A stretch of 64,000 nucleotides of DNA from Sphingomonas bacterium. GTDB taxonomy: Bacteria > Pseudomonadota > Alphaproteobacteria > Sphingomonadales > Sphingomonadaceae. The position numbers and the translations under genes are program-made. The stretch is taken from contig JASBRX010000016.1 in the NCBI GenBank assembly GCA_030149245.1, positions 62,001 through 126,000 of the forward strand. The letters run 5' to 3'. Below are positions 1 to 8,111 of the stretch, piece by piece (the first letter of the stretch is position 1; every line of letters begins with the position of its first letter). The notes beneath the pieces are model-generated. The model searched no databases. It saw only the letters and a program-made list of their open reading frames with translations, and was not told the DNA's origin.

Positions 1-801
1 CCGCGTAACCTTCGCCGGGTCGATCTCGCCGAACACCCATCCCGGCGCATCGATCGCGCCCATCGCCACCACGCCATCGGCGGGAAAGCCCAAGTCCGGC
101 GGCCCATACATCCCCGCCGCGCCATGGCTGGTGCCGAGCGAGGGGGTCCATTCGGCCTCCCCCACGACGGGAGCCTGCACGACGTAACACTGGTTCTCCA
201 GCGCCCGCGCCTGCGCCCCCACGCGCACGCGGTGGTATCCGTGCAGGCTGTCGGTCGCCGACGGCGCGAGGATCAGGGTCGCCCCCGCCTCGACCTGCGC
301 GCGGACCAGCAGGGGGAATTCGACATCGTAACAGATCGCGATGCCGATCCGCCCCAGATCGGTGTCGAACACATGGAGCGGCGCGCCGCCGCCGATATTC
401 CATTCCTCACGTTCGAACCGTGTCATCACGATCTTGCGCTGCGTCCCCATCTTCCCGCTTGGCGCGAACAGCCGGGCATGGTTGCGGAACACGCCATCAT
501 CCTCGCGCACCGGCAGACTCCCGGCACAAATGTACATGCCGTGCCGCATCGCCAGCTCGGCATGCAGCGCATCGACCCGCTCCACGAGCGACCCCAGCGC
601 CGCGATCGATCCATGCAGGTTCTCGACGCTCGCGGGGTCGAGCGCGGTAAGCTCCATCCCGGCATATTCCGGGAACACCGCTAGTTTCGCGCCGCAGTCC
701 GCCGCCTCTGCGACCCAGCGCCCGATCTTGGCCGCATAGGCATCCCAGTCGGCCAGCTGCTCGACCGGATAGGCCGCGGCGGCGAGGATGAAGCCGCTCA
801 C
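1..801 (-). CDS. Carbon-nitrogen hydrolase (nitrilase superfamily), C-terminus cut by window edge
   Basis: Reads from a GTG at 801 down to position 1 without a stop, so 267 residues are visible and the C-terminus lies outside the window. The nitrilase-superfamily triad is visible: Glu45 in VFPEYAG, Lys123 in TQRKIVMTRFE and Cys157 in IAICYDVEFP. The family hydrolyses amide or nitrile bonds of small molecules in the cytoplasm; the substrate cannot be told from sequence. The GTG start overlaps the stop of the GNAT gene by 4 bp (GTGA), so translation is probably coupled. GNAT and nitrilase domains are known as a single fused protein in other bacteria (for example Bacillus YhcX), which makes a joint function here likely. 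Confidence 0.9.
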   Translation of the reverse strand, partial: MSGFILAAAAYPVEQLADWDAYAAKIGRWVAEAADCGAKLAVFPEYAGMELTALDPASVENLHGSIAALGSLVERVDALHAELAMRHGMYICAGSLPVREDDGVFRNHARLFAPSGKMGTQRKIVMTRFEREEWNIGGGAPLHVFDTDLGRIGIAICYDVEFPLLVRAQVEAGATLILAPSATDSLHGYHRVRVGAQARALENQCYVVQAPVVGEAEWTPSLGTSHGAAGMYGPPDLGFPADGVVAMGAIDAPGWVFGEIDPAKVTR

Positions 802-1385
802 AGCGCGCGGCTCCAAAATTGCAGCCGGTGCGGCGTCTCCCCCGCATCGCCCAAGTCCGCCCAGTGCATCGTGCAGACCAGCCCCGGCACTTCGCGATAG
901 CCGCGCGCGGTCCAGAACGCCGCATGGCTGCGCGCACCCTCGGGCCGCATCGGGTGGTCGTCAGGCCGGATCACCGAACAGAAGGTCGCAGTGCGCGCCC
1001 CCGCCCGCCGCGCCCCCGCCTCGCGCTGGTCGAAAAACGCATGACCGATCCCGCGCCCGCGCCACTGCGGCAACAGCACCGATTCGCCGAAGTAGAAGGT
1101 GGTGGGAACATCGAACCCGTGCGCCGCGACCGGCTCCAGCACCGCAGCGCCTTGCGCGGCCAGCGGCGAAGCGGTCGCCATACCGATGATCGCCTCGCCA
1201 TCGAACGCCGCGACCAGCACCGCATGCGGCGCGGCGGCAAAGCTGGCGAGATACCCGCTCTCATACCCGGCATCGCCGTCGTACAGATAAGGCCATTCGC
1301 GAAACACCGCGATCCGCAACCGCGCCAGATCGGCGATGCGGTCCTGCACCTCGCCGGGGTCGAGCGTGCGGACGGAGATGCTCAT
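798..1385 (-). CDS. GNAT family N-acetyltransferase
   Basis: A 195-aa protein with the acetyl-CoA pyrophosphate-binding motif of the GNAT fold near residues 105-120 (PQWRGRGIGHAFFDQRE). It should transfer an acetyl group to an amine; the substrate is unknown. The ATG overlaps the stop of the upstream NTF2-like gene by 4 bp and its own stop overlaps the nitrilase start by 4 bp. It is therefore third in a four-gene unit made only of overlapping genes. Because GNAT-nitrilase fusions exist elsewhere, the two proteins probably act on the same metabolite or form a complex; that is inference. Confidence 0.9.
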   Translation of the reverse strand: MSISVRTLDPGEVQDRIADLARLRIAVFREWPYLYDGDAGYESGYLASFAAAPHAVLVAAFDGEAIIGMATASPLAAQGAAVLEPVAAHGFDVPTTFYFGESVLLPQWRGRGIGHAFFDQREAGARRAGARTATFCSVIRPDDHPMRPEGARSHAAFWTARGYREVPGLVCTMHWADLGDAGETPHRLQFWSRAL

Positions 1386-1807
1386 CCCCCCAACCGGGTC
1401 GGGCTTACCTGGGCGATCCAGTCGGTGAGGTTGTAATAGACCGACACCCGCGCGATCAGCCCGTCGCGAAGCTCGAAAAACGCGCCGGCCGACAGGACAT
1501 AGGCCTGGCCGGTCGCGGGCGGCAGCCCCTCATCGGTCGTCACATAGGCGCCATGCACGACAAACTCCGCCGCCGCCCGCGCACCGTCGGGTGACGTCAT
1601 CACCACGATATCGGTCAGCCGCTCGCGGTAACACCGGTCCATATGCGCCAGAAAATCGCGAAACGCCGCCTTGCCGCTCTGCCGCCCGCCCTGATTGATG
1701 TCGTGCGCGACATCCTCGCTCAGGCACGCGAGCATCGCGTCAGTGTCGCCGGCGTTGAACGCGGCGTAATAGCGCTCGATCAGCGCGCGCGCCGCCTCCG
1801 CGCTCAC
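1382..1807 (-). CDS. NTF2-like / ketosteroid-isomerase-like (SnoaL-type) protein
   Basis: A 141-aa protein starting at GTG 1807 (VSAEAARALIERYYAAFNAG). The opening helix RYYAAFNAGD, the following MLACLSEDVAHDI strand and the closing RVSVYYN strand are typical of the NTF2-like/SnoaL cone fold used by small isomerases, hydrolases and binding proteins. A longer reading frame exists upstream, but the GTG is preferred because it overlaps the DedA stop by exactly 4 bp, the spacing seen at the other two junctions of this unit. The reaction is not predictable; position between a membrane protein and a GNAT suggests metabolite handling. Confidence 0.82.
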   Translation of the reverse strand: MSAEAARALIERYYAAFNAGDTDAMLACLSEDVAHDINQGGRQSGKAAFRDFLAHMDRCYRERLTDIVVMTSPDGARAAAEFVVHGAYVTTDEGLPPATGQAYVLSAGAFFELRDGLIARVSVYYNLTDWIAQVSPTRLGG

Positions 1808-2376
1808 AGCAGCGCCACCAGCGCGAACCCGCCGATCAGCGCGGCCAGCACCAGCCACCCGATCAGGTTAAGCCGCTCCTCGATCACCTTCTGCACCGGC
1901 TCGCCATATTTCTTGAGCAGGAACGCGACGAGAAAGAAGCGCGCGCCACGCGTGATCGTGCACAGGATAATGAAGATGCCGAGCGGATAATGCGACAGGC
2001 CGCTGGCGATCGTCACCAGCTTGAAAGGGATCGGCGTCAGCCCCTTCACCAAGATCAGCGCCGCGCCATATTTCTGATAGGCGGCGGTAAAGTCCTCGAA
2101 CGCGCCATGCCGAAAAAACTCCAGCACCTGATGCGCAAACCCGGTCAGGAAATATCCGATGGCGTAACCAAAGATGCCCCCAAGCACCGAAGCAATCGTA
2201 CAGATCGTAGCGATCCGATACGCCTGCTCACGCCGCGCCAGCACCATCGGCACCAGCATCACGTCGGGCGGAATCGGGAAAAAGCTCGATTCGGCAAAAC
2301 TGACGGTGGCCAGATAACGGTCGGCATGACGATGACCGGCGAGCTTCAGCGTCCAGTCATAGAGCGCGCGGAACAT
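1804..2376 (-). CDS. YqaA/DedA (VTT domain) family membrane protein
   Basis: A 190-aa polytopic membrane protein. It shows the DedA/VTT-type stretch FFPIPPDVMLVPMVL near residues 32-46, a Gly-rich GGIFGYAIGYF segment, the second half GLTPIPFKLVTIASG and a C-terminal hydrophobic helix. YqaA proteins are short relatives of DedA, a family linked to lipid scrambling and membrane homeostasis. It is the first gene of the four-gene overlapping unit and lies 45 nt downstream of tRNA-Trp on the same strand. Its own role here is not known. Confidence 0.88.
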   Translation of the reverse strand: MFRALYDWTLKLAGHRHADRYLATVSFAESSFFPIPPDVMLVPMVLARREQAYRIATICTIASVLGGIFGYAIGYFLTGFAHQVLEFFRHGAFEDFTAAYQKYGAALILVKGLTPIPFKLVTIASGLSHYPLGIFIILCTITRGARFFLVAFLLKKYGEPVQKVIEERLNLIGWLVLAALIGGFALVALL

Positions 2377-2421
2377 GCGGGGCGAAACCTCTGCAAGGGG
2401 TCCGGGTGCGCCCGGAAAAGT

Positions 2422-2498
2422 TGGCAGGGGAGCTCGGATTCGAACCGAGGGCCTTCGGTTTTGGAGACCGACGCTCTAACCAGCTGAGCTACACCCCT
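2422..2498 (-). tRNA. tRNA-Trp (anticodon CCA)
   Basis: The minus strand gives a full 77-nt cloverleaf: D-arm AGCTCAGCTGGTTAGAGC, anticodon stem TCGGT/ACCGA around loop CTCCAAA (anticodon CCA), T-loop GGTTCGAATCC and an encoded 3' CCA. Position 6 of the acceptor stem faces its partner as T opposite T (U-U in RNA) where E. coli tRNA-Trp has C-G. In many bacteria this tRNA precedes secE-nusG-rplK; here it is divergent from rplK and secE-nusG are absent. Confidence 0.97.
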
Positions 2499-2566
2499 GT
2501 GCGGTGGTGCGCTTTAGCGACGCTTTGGAAATCGCACAAGAGCCGCTTGCGACCAAATGCCAGACG

Positions 2567-2581
2567 GAACATATTTAGAAC
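2567..2581. promoter_or_regulatory. Candidate alphaproteobacterial LexA (SOS) box
   Basis: GAAC-N7-GAAC, the reverse reading of the GTTC-N7-GTTC LexA box of alphaproteobacteria. It lies between tRNA-Trp (minus) and rplK (plus). The spacer and right flank closely match those of the box at 42948 (both continue AGAACATATGA). Neither neighbour is a usual SOS gene, so the target is unclear. The 8 fixed bases alone would be expected about twice by chance in 64 kb on both strands. Confidence 0.4.
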
Positions 2582-2770
2582 ATATGAATCCCAACATTGC
2601 AAGCTGAAAAGCCCGCGCTTGCCTTCTCCCAGCTTCCCCGCTAAGGGCGCGCGCTTCCACCGGCTACCGTTGGAACTGCGGGAGCACCGGATCGCAAGTC
2701 CGGGGCGTCTGGACCGCTAAACTTGAACCGGGCGTGGCCGCAAGCTGCGTCCAGCGACAGAGTGAGAAAC

Positions 2771-3202
2771 ATGGCAAAGAAGATCACGGGCTATATCAAG
2801 CTCCAGGTGCCCGCGGGCGCCGCCAATCCCTCGCCGCCGATCGGCCCTGCTCTGGGTCAGCGCGGCGTGAACATCATGGAATTCTGCAAGGCGTTCAACG
2901 CGGCGACCGACGGCCAGGAAAAGGGCACCCCCCTCCCCACCGTCATCACCGTCTATGCCGATCGCAGCTTCAGCTTCGAGACCAAGCAGCCGCCGGCAAC
3001 CTACCTCATCAAGAAGGCCGCGAACCTCAAGTCGGGCTCGAAGGAGCCGGGCAAGATTTCGGCCGGCAAGATCAAGCGTTCGCAGCTCGCCGAAATCGCG
3101 ACCGCGAAGATGAAGGATCTCAACGCCAACGATCTCGATGCCGCAACGCGCATCATCGAAGGCTCCGCCCGCGCGATGGGCCTCGAAGTGGTGGAGGGCT
3201 GA
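2771..3202 (+). CDS. rplK: 50S ribosomal protein L11
   Basis: A 143-aa protein ([16 protein letters not shown]) of normal L11 length. It carries the N-terminal Pro-rich switch [22 protein letters not shown] and the C-terminal rRNA-binding domain with [22 protein letters not shown]11 binds 23S rRNA in the GTPase-associated centre. The start at 2771 is chosen over an upstream in-frame extension because MAKK is the family start. rplA follows after 4 nt. Confidence 0.98.
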   Translation: MAKKITGYIKLQVPAGAANPSPPIGPALGQRGVNIMEFCKAFNAATDGQEKGTPLPTVITVYADRSFSFETKQPPATYLIKKAANLKSGSKEPGKISAGKIKRSQLAEIATAKMKDLNANDLDAATRIIEGSARAMGLEVVEG

Positions 3203-3206
3203 ACCC

Positions 3207-3905
3207 ATGGCTAAGCAGACCAAGAAGCAGAAGGCCCTGGCCGGCACCGTCGACCGCGAAAAGCTGTATGGCGTCGATGAAGCCATTGCGCTGGCGCAGA
3301 AGAACGCGACCGCCAAGTTCGACGAGACGATCGAAGTCGCGCTGAACCTGGGCGTCGATCCGCGTCACGCCGACCAGATGGTGCGTGGCGTCGTCACCCT
3401 GCCCGCCGGCACCGGCAAGACCGTTCGCGTCGGCGTGTTCGCCAAGGGCGCGAAGGCGGACGAGGCCCGTGAAGCGGGTGCGGACGTCGTCGGCGCCGAA
3501 GACCTGCTCGAGATCGTTCAGGGCGGCAAGATCGAGTTCGATCGCTGCATCGCGACCCCGGACATGATGGGTCTGGTCGGCCGCCTCGGCAAGGTGCTGG
3601 GTCCCAAGGGCCTGATGCCGAACCCGAAGCTCGGCACCGTCACCATGAACGTCGCCGAAGCGGTCAAGGCTGCCAAGGGCGGCCAGGTCGAATACCGCGT
3701 TGAAAAGGCCGGCATCATCCATTCGGGCATCGGCAAGGCGTCGTTCTCGGCCGCCGACCTGCGCGCGAACTTCGACGCGCTGGTCGACGCGGTGGTCAAG
3801 GCCAAGCCGTCGGGCGCCAAGGGCAAGTATCTGCGCAAGGTCGCGGTCTCGTCCTCGATGGGCCCGGGCGTGAAGGTCGACGTCGCCCAGGTGTCGGCGC
3901 TCTGA
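3207..3905 (+). CDS. rplA: 50S ribosomal protein L1
   Basis: A 232-aa protein starting [13 protein letters not shown], the usual length for L1, with the conserved [19 protein letters not shown] loop near residue 130 and the C-terminal [12 protein letters not shown]1 forms the mobile stalk of the 50S subunit and in many bacteria represses its own rplK-rplA mRNA. It is the last gene of the two-gene operon: a strong intrinsic terminator follows 26 nt after the stop. rplJ-rplL lie about 8 kb downstream rather than directly after, which departs from the common order. Confidence 0.98.
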   Translation: MAKQTKKQKALAGTVDREKLYGVDEAIALAQKNATAKFDETIEVALNLGVDPRHADQMVRGVVTLPAGTGKTVRVGVFAKGAKADEAREAGADVVGAEDLLEIVQGGKIEFDRCIATPDMMGLVGRLGKVLGPKGLMPNPKLGTVTMNVAEAVKAAKGGQVEYRVEKAGIIHSGIGKASFSAADLRANFDALVDAVVKAKPSGAKGKYLRKVAVSSSMGPGVKVDVAQVSAL

Positions 3906-3931
3906 TCTTCGCCTCCAAGCGAACCACGAAG

Positions 3932-3960
3932 AACCCCGGGGGCGACCCCGGGGGTTTTTT
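3932..3960 (+). terminator. Rho-independent terminator of rplKA
   Basis: A GC-only stem, CCCCGGGG pairing with CCCCGGGG around a GCGA-type loop, is followed directly by six T. It closes the rplK-rplA unit. Confidence 0.93.
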
Positions 3961-4063
3961 GTTGGCGCGAACCCCGCGCTCAGCAAATGCTCACCCGCCG
4001 CTCATGACGCCGCCGCCGCGCGCCTGACACCAGCCCACCGGTTCCAACCCGGAGGGCCTTCTC

Positions 4064-5581
4064 TTGCGCATCCTGCTCGTCAACATTCCCCACCCCGCGA
4101 TCGGCAGCCGCATCCCGCGCGAACAACTGCCACCGCTCGGCCTGCTCGCAGCCGGCGGGCCCCTGATCGACGATGGCCATACGGTCGAGCTGATCGATGG
4201 CGAGTTCGGCCCGATGCCGCTGTCCGAACTGGTCGCGCAGATCGTCGCGCGCGCGCCCGACGCCATCCTGTTCGGCCATTCCGGTTCCTCCTCGGCCCAG
4301 CCGATCATCCGGCACGTCGCTGCACGGGCGGCTGCGGCACTACCCCGCGCCACCATCGTCTATGGCGGGGTTCACCCCACCTATTTCTGGCGCGAAATCC
4401 TGCGCGACGAGCCGCACGTCCACGCCATCGTCCGCGGCGAGGGTGAGGAGACCGCCCGCCGCCTGATGCGCGCCATCGCCGATGGGCAGCCGCTCGACAC
4501 CATTCCCGGTATCGCCTTTCGTCGCGATGGTGTGCCCTTCGGCACGCCACCCGCCCCCGTCATCACCGATCTCGACGCCTATCGCGTCGGGTGGGAGCTG
4601 ATCGACCATCGCCGCTACAGCTATTGGGGCGGCAAGCGCGCGGTGGTGATCCAGTTTTCGCGCGGCTGCCCGCATCTGTGCAACTATTGCGGCCAGCGCG
4701 GCTTCTGGACCCGCTGGCGGCACCGCGACCCGGTGCTCCTGGCGAAGGAAATCGCGCGGCTCCACCGCGACCACGGCGTCGAAGTCTTCAACTTCGCCGA
4801 TGAGAATCCCAGCGCAGGGCGCAAGCCATGGCGCGCCTTCCTCGAAGCGCTGATTGGAGAGCAGGTGTCGGTCACGCTGGTCGGATCGACGCGGGCGGAC
4901 GACATCGTCCGCGATGCCGACATCCTGCACCTCTACAAACAGGCGGGGTTCGAACGCTTCCTGCTCGGCATGGAAAATACCGACGAGGCAACGCTGAAGC
5001 TGATCCGCAAGGGCGGATCGACCACCGCCGATCGTGAGGCGATCCGCCTGCTCCGTCGCCACGGCATCCTGTCGATGGCGACCTGGGTCGCGGGCTTCGA
5101 CGATGAAACCAATGCCAGCATGTGGCGCGGCCTGCGCCAGATCATCTCCTACGACCCCGACCAGATTCAGGCGCTTTATGTCACGCCGCATCGCTGGACG
5201 CCCTTTTACCGCATCGCCCGCGACCGCCCGGTGATCCAGCCGGACGCGACCAAATGGGACTATAAGCACCCCGTACTCGGCGTTGCCGGCATGGCGCCGT
5301 GGCGCCTGTTCCTGTGGGTCAAGGCGATCGAGGCGATTGCCCAGCTTCGCCCGCGCGCGCTGTTGCGCTGGGCCTGGCATCCCGATCCGAAGATCCGCCA
5401 CGCCATCCGCTGGTATTACCGCATGGGTCGCCGCGTGTGGCTGCACGAGATGATCGGCTTTCTGTTCCGCGACCGTTACCGCGCCGATGGCCGCACGGTA
5501 GCGGACCATTTCGGCGACACGCAGGACCATGAGGAAGAGGCGTCGAAACCGGCGCGACGGGTGCGACGTGCGGCCGCTTGA
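4064..5581 (+). CDS. B12-binding-domain radical SAM protein, BchE-like
   Basis: A 505-aa protein starting at TTG 4064, supported by GGAGG 8 nt upstream. The N-terminal third is a cobalamin-binding fold (MRILLVNIPHP, then GYGGVHPT-like VYGGVHPTYFW and RGEGEET). The radical SAM cluster motif C-x3-C-x2-C is Cys202, Cys206 and Cys209 in RGCPHLCNYCGQ. The core resembles anaerobic Mg-protoporphyrin monomethyl ester cyclase BchE (FNFADENPS resembles BchE ILADEEPT; the GFWTRWRHRDP region also matches). No other bacteriochlorophyll gene is in the window, so a different substrate is possible. It is monocistronic: a terminator lies upstream and a helicase gene about 110 nt downstream. Confidence 0.85.
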   Translation: MRILLVNIPHPAIGSRIPREQLPPLGLLAAGGPLIDDGHTVELIDGEFGPMPLSELVAQIVARAPDAILFGHSGSSSAQPIIRHVAARAAAALPRATIVYGGVHPTYFWREILRDEPHVHAIVRGEGEETARRLMRAIADGQPLDTIPGIAFRRDGVPFGTPPAPVITDLDAYRVGWELIDHRRYSYWGGKRAVVIQFSRGCPHLCNYCGQRGFWTRWRHRDPVLLAKEIARLHRDHGVEVFNFADENPSAGRKPWRAFLEALIGEQVSVTLVGSTRADDIVRDADILHLYKQAGFERFLLGMENTDEATLKLIRKGGSTTADREAIRLLRRHGILSMATWVAGFDDETNASMWRGLRQIISYDPDQIQALYVTPHRWTPFYRIARDRPVIQPDATKWDYKHPVLGVAGMAPWRLFLWVKAIEAIAQLRPRALLRWAWHPDPKIRHAIRWYYRMGRRVWLHEMIGFLFRDRYRADGRTVADHFGDTQDHEEEASKPARRVRRAAA

Positions 5582-5690
5582 CCACCCCCTCGCCAAACCC
5601 GCAAAAATGCGCTACGGGCGGCGCAAATCCCCGCGATAAATTCGATTCCGACGCGCTGCCCGCGGGGCGCGCGGCATATTTGTGAGCTTG

Positions 5691-7436
5691 ATGCCCTTTT
5701 CACACCTTCCCACCCGCCTCGCCGAGGCGCTGACCCAGCGCGGATACGAAGCGCTGACCCCCGTTCAGGCCGAAGTAACGCAGGATGACGCACGCGGCCG
5801 CGATCTGCTCGTCTCCGCCCAGACCGGATCGGGCAAGACCGTCGCCTTTGGCCTCGCGATGGCGCAGGACCTGCTCGATGACGGCGCGCTTCCCGCGCCG
5901 CGCCTGCCGCTCGCGCTGGTGATCGCACCGACCCGCGAACTGGCGCTTCAGGTCGCCAAGGAACTGGGCTGGCTCTACGCCGCAGCGGGCGCGCGCGTCG
6001 CTACCTGTGTCGGCGGCATGGACGCCTCGCGTGAGCGGCGCGCGCTGTCGCACGGCACGCATATCGTCGTCGGCACGCCGGGCCGGTTGCGCGACCATCT
6101 CGAACGCGGCGCGCTCGACCTCTCCGCGCTCAAGGTCGCGGTGCTCGACGAGGCAGACGAGATGCTCGACATGGGCTTTCGCGAGGAGCTGGAGGCGCTG
6201 CTCGACGCGACCCCGACCGATCGGCGCACCTTCCTGTTCTCCGCCACGCTCGCCAAGCCGATCGTCGCGCTGGCCAAACGCTATCAGCGCGACGCGCTGC
6301 GCATTTCGACCGTGGGCGAGGATCGCGGCCATGGCGACATCGCCTATCAGGCGATAACCGTCGCGCCGTCGGACATCGAGCATGCCGTGATAAACCTGCT
6401 GCGCTTCCACGAGGCGGAGACGGCAATGCTGTTCTGCGCAACGCGCGACAATGTCCGCCACCTTCACGCCAATCTGGTCGAGCGCGGCTTTTCCGCCGTG
6501 GCGCTGTCGGGCGAGCACAGCCAGTCGGAGCGCAACCACGCGCTTCAGGCGCTGCGCGACCGCCGCGCCCGCGTCTGCGTTGCGACCGACGTCGCCGCAC
6601 GCGGCATCGACCTGCCCACGCTCAGCCTAGTCGTGCATGTCGAGCTGCCCCGCGATGCCGAGGCGCTGCAGCACCGTTCGGGCCGCACCGGGCGCGCGGG
6701 CAAGAAGGGCACCGCCGTGCTCATCGTCCCCTATCCGCGCCGCCGCCGCGTCGAAATGACGCTGAAGCAGGCGAAGATCAACGCCGAATGGCTGCCCGTC
6801 CCCAGCGTCGAGGACATCAAGGCCAAGGACCGCGACCGTCTGATCGAAAAGATTACCGCCCCGGTCGAGCCGGACGAGGATGATCGCGCCCTCGCCGCCG
6901 AGCTGATGGAAAAGATGACGGCGGAGGATATCGCCGCCGCGCTGGTCCGCGCCCATCGCGCCTCGATGCCCGCGCCCGAGGAGCTGATCGACCGCGCCCC
7001 CGCCGACGGTCCGGCGCGCGGCGCGGTGCATCGCCCGGGCTTCGACGACACGATCTGGTTCCGCATGAATGTCGGCCGTCGCCAGAATGCCGATCCGCGC
7101 TGGATCCTGCCGCTGATCTGCCGTCGCGGCCATGTGACCAAGAGCGAGATCGGCGCGATCCGCATCGGCGCGGGCGAAACCCGCTTCCAGGTCCCGCGCG
7201 CCATCGCCGACCGCTTCATGCGCGAAGTGACCAAATCGGCGGGTCCGGACGAGGATGTGCTGATCGAGCAGGCCGACGGCCCGCCCCCGCCCGGCACGCG
7301 CGGCGACCACGAACCGCGCCATGGCAAGCCGCGCAACCACAGCCGCCCGATGCACCGCGCGCGTCCTGCGGGTCCGGGTGCGGGTCATGCGCCGCGCGCG
7401 CCCAAGCCCCATCGCGGCAAGCCGCCGAAGCGGTGA
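5691..7436 (+). CDS. DEAD-box ATP-dependent RNA helicase (DbpA/DeaD type)
   Basis: About 581 aa. All helicase motifs are visible in order: Q motif GYEALTPVQ, Walker A AQTGSGKT, PTRELALQ, GTPGR, DEAD, SAT, then VATDVAARGID and HRSGRTGRAGKKG. Around residues 445-520 a DbpA/CsdA-type RNA-binding domain follows (IWFRMNVGRRQNADPRWILPL). The tail is Arg/His/Pro-rich and probably binds RNA without fixed structure. These helicases act in ribosome assembly or mRNA turnover. The start is taken at ATG 5691; a GTG 9 nt upstream is an alternative. Confidence 0.93.
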   Translation: MPFSHLPTRLAEALTQRGYEALTPVQAEVTQDDARGRDLLVSAQTGSGKTVAFGLAMAQDLLDDGALPAPRLPLALVIAPTRELALQVAKELGWLYAAAGARVATCVGGMDASRERRALSHGTHIVVGTPGRLRDHLERGALDLSALKVAVLDEADEMLDMGFREELEALLDATPTDRRTFLFSATLAKPIVALAKRYQRDALRISTVGEDRGHGDIAYQAITVAPSDIEHAVINLLRFHEAETAMLFCATRDNVRHLHANLVERGFSAVALSGEHSQSERNHALQALRDRRARVCVATDVAARGIDLPTLSLVVHVELPRDAEALQHRSGRTGRAGKKGTAVLIVPYPRRRRVEMTLKQAKINAEWLPVPSVEDIKAKDRDRLIEKITAPVEPDEDDRALAAELMEKMTAEDIAAALVRAHRASMPAPEELIDRAPADGPARGAVHRPGFDDTIWFRMNVGRRQNADPRWILPLICRRGHVTKSEIGAIRIGAGETRFQVPRAIADRFMREVTKSAGPDEDVLIEQADGPPPPGTRGDHEPRHGKPRNHSRPMHRARPAGPGAGHAPRAPKPHRGKPPKR

Positions 7437-7442
7437 CTCCGC

Positions 7443-7557
7443 TTAAGCCCCTCCCCTTCAGGGGAGGGGTTGGGGGTGGGGCCTATCTTCTTGGCGACCG
7501 GTCTCGGTGAGACTTTGACGCCCCACCCCAACCCCTCCCCTGAAGGGGAGGGGCTAA
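7443..7557. repeat. Family B palindromic repeat, copy 1
   Basis: About 113 bp between the helicase and yaiI. Long inverted arms (AGCCCCTCCCCTTCAGGGG and its complement at the far end) flank a centre containing GGTCTCGGTGAGACT. A second copy of the same length at 60257-60370 shares arms and centre. In this copy the element is intergenic and may act as a transcriptional barrier. Confidence 0.85.
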
Positions 7558-7567
7558 GGAGGAACCG

Positions 7568-8020
7568 ATGCTCCACATCCTCGTCGACGCCGACGCCTGT
7601 CCGGTGAAGGACGAGATCTACAAGGTCGCGTGGCGCCGCGACGTGCCGGTCACGATCGTCGCCAACAGCTTCATCCGCATCCCCGATCACCCGCTGATCG
7701 CGCGGGAGATCGTCTCCGACGGCTTCGACGCCGCCGACGACTGGATCGCCGAACGCGCGGGACCGAAAGCGGTGGTGATTACCGCCGACATCCTCCTCGC
7801 CGACCGCTGCCTAAAGGCTGGGGCGACCGTACTCTCCCCCGCCGGCAAGCCCTTCACCACCAGTTCGATCGGCGCGGCGATCGCCACCCGCGCGATCATG
7901 GCCGATCTGCGCGCAGGCGGCGACCAGATCGGCGGCCCCGCCCCGTTCGGCAAACAAGACCGCTCGCGCTTCCTCTCCGCGCTCGACGAGGCGCTCGTGC
8001 GCTTGGCACGGCTGCCCTGA
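7568..8020 (+). CDS. YaiI/YqxD family protein (UPF0178, PIN-like)
   Basis: A 150-aa protein of usual family length, starting [19 protein letters not shown]. The DADACPVK signature, the DDWIAERA and [14 protein letters not shown] motifs and the conserved [10 protein letters not shown] stretch identify the YaiI family. It has a PIN-like nuclease fold with acidic residues (Asp7, Asp9 and the TADI Asp) placed to bind metal; the substrate is not established. GGAGG lies in front of the ATG, just after a family B repeat. Confidence 0.93.
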   Translation: MLHILVDADACPVKDEIYKVAWRRDVPVTIVANSFIRIPDHPLIAREIVSDGFDAADDWIAERAGPKAVVITADILLADRCLKAGATVLSPAGKPFTTSSIGAAIATRAIMADLRAGGDQIGGPAPFGKQDRSRFLSALDEALVRLARLP

Positions 8021-8111
8021 CCGACCCAAACGCTACTCGAACCTACCCAAAGGGGTAATCGTCGCCCCAGCCCACAGCTGTTACCCTCCACGCGTCCAAC
8101 AGGAGGCGCGC

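Noticed and set aside
4064..5581. Calling the radical SAM protein a true bchE
   Set aside because: No other bacteriochlorophyll or reaction-centre gene is in the window, so only BchE-like is supported.
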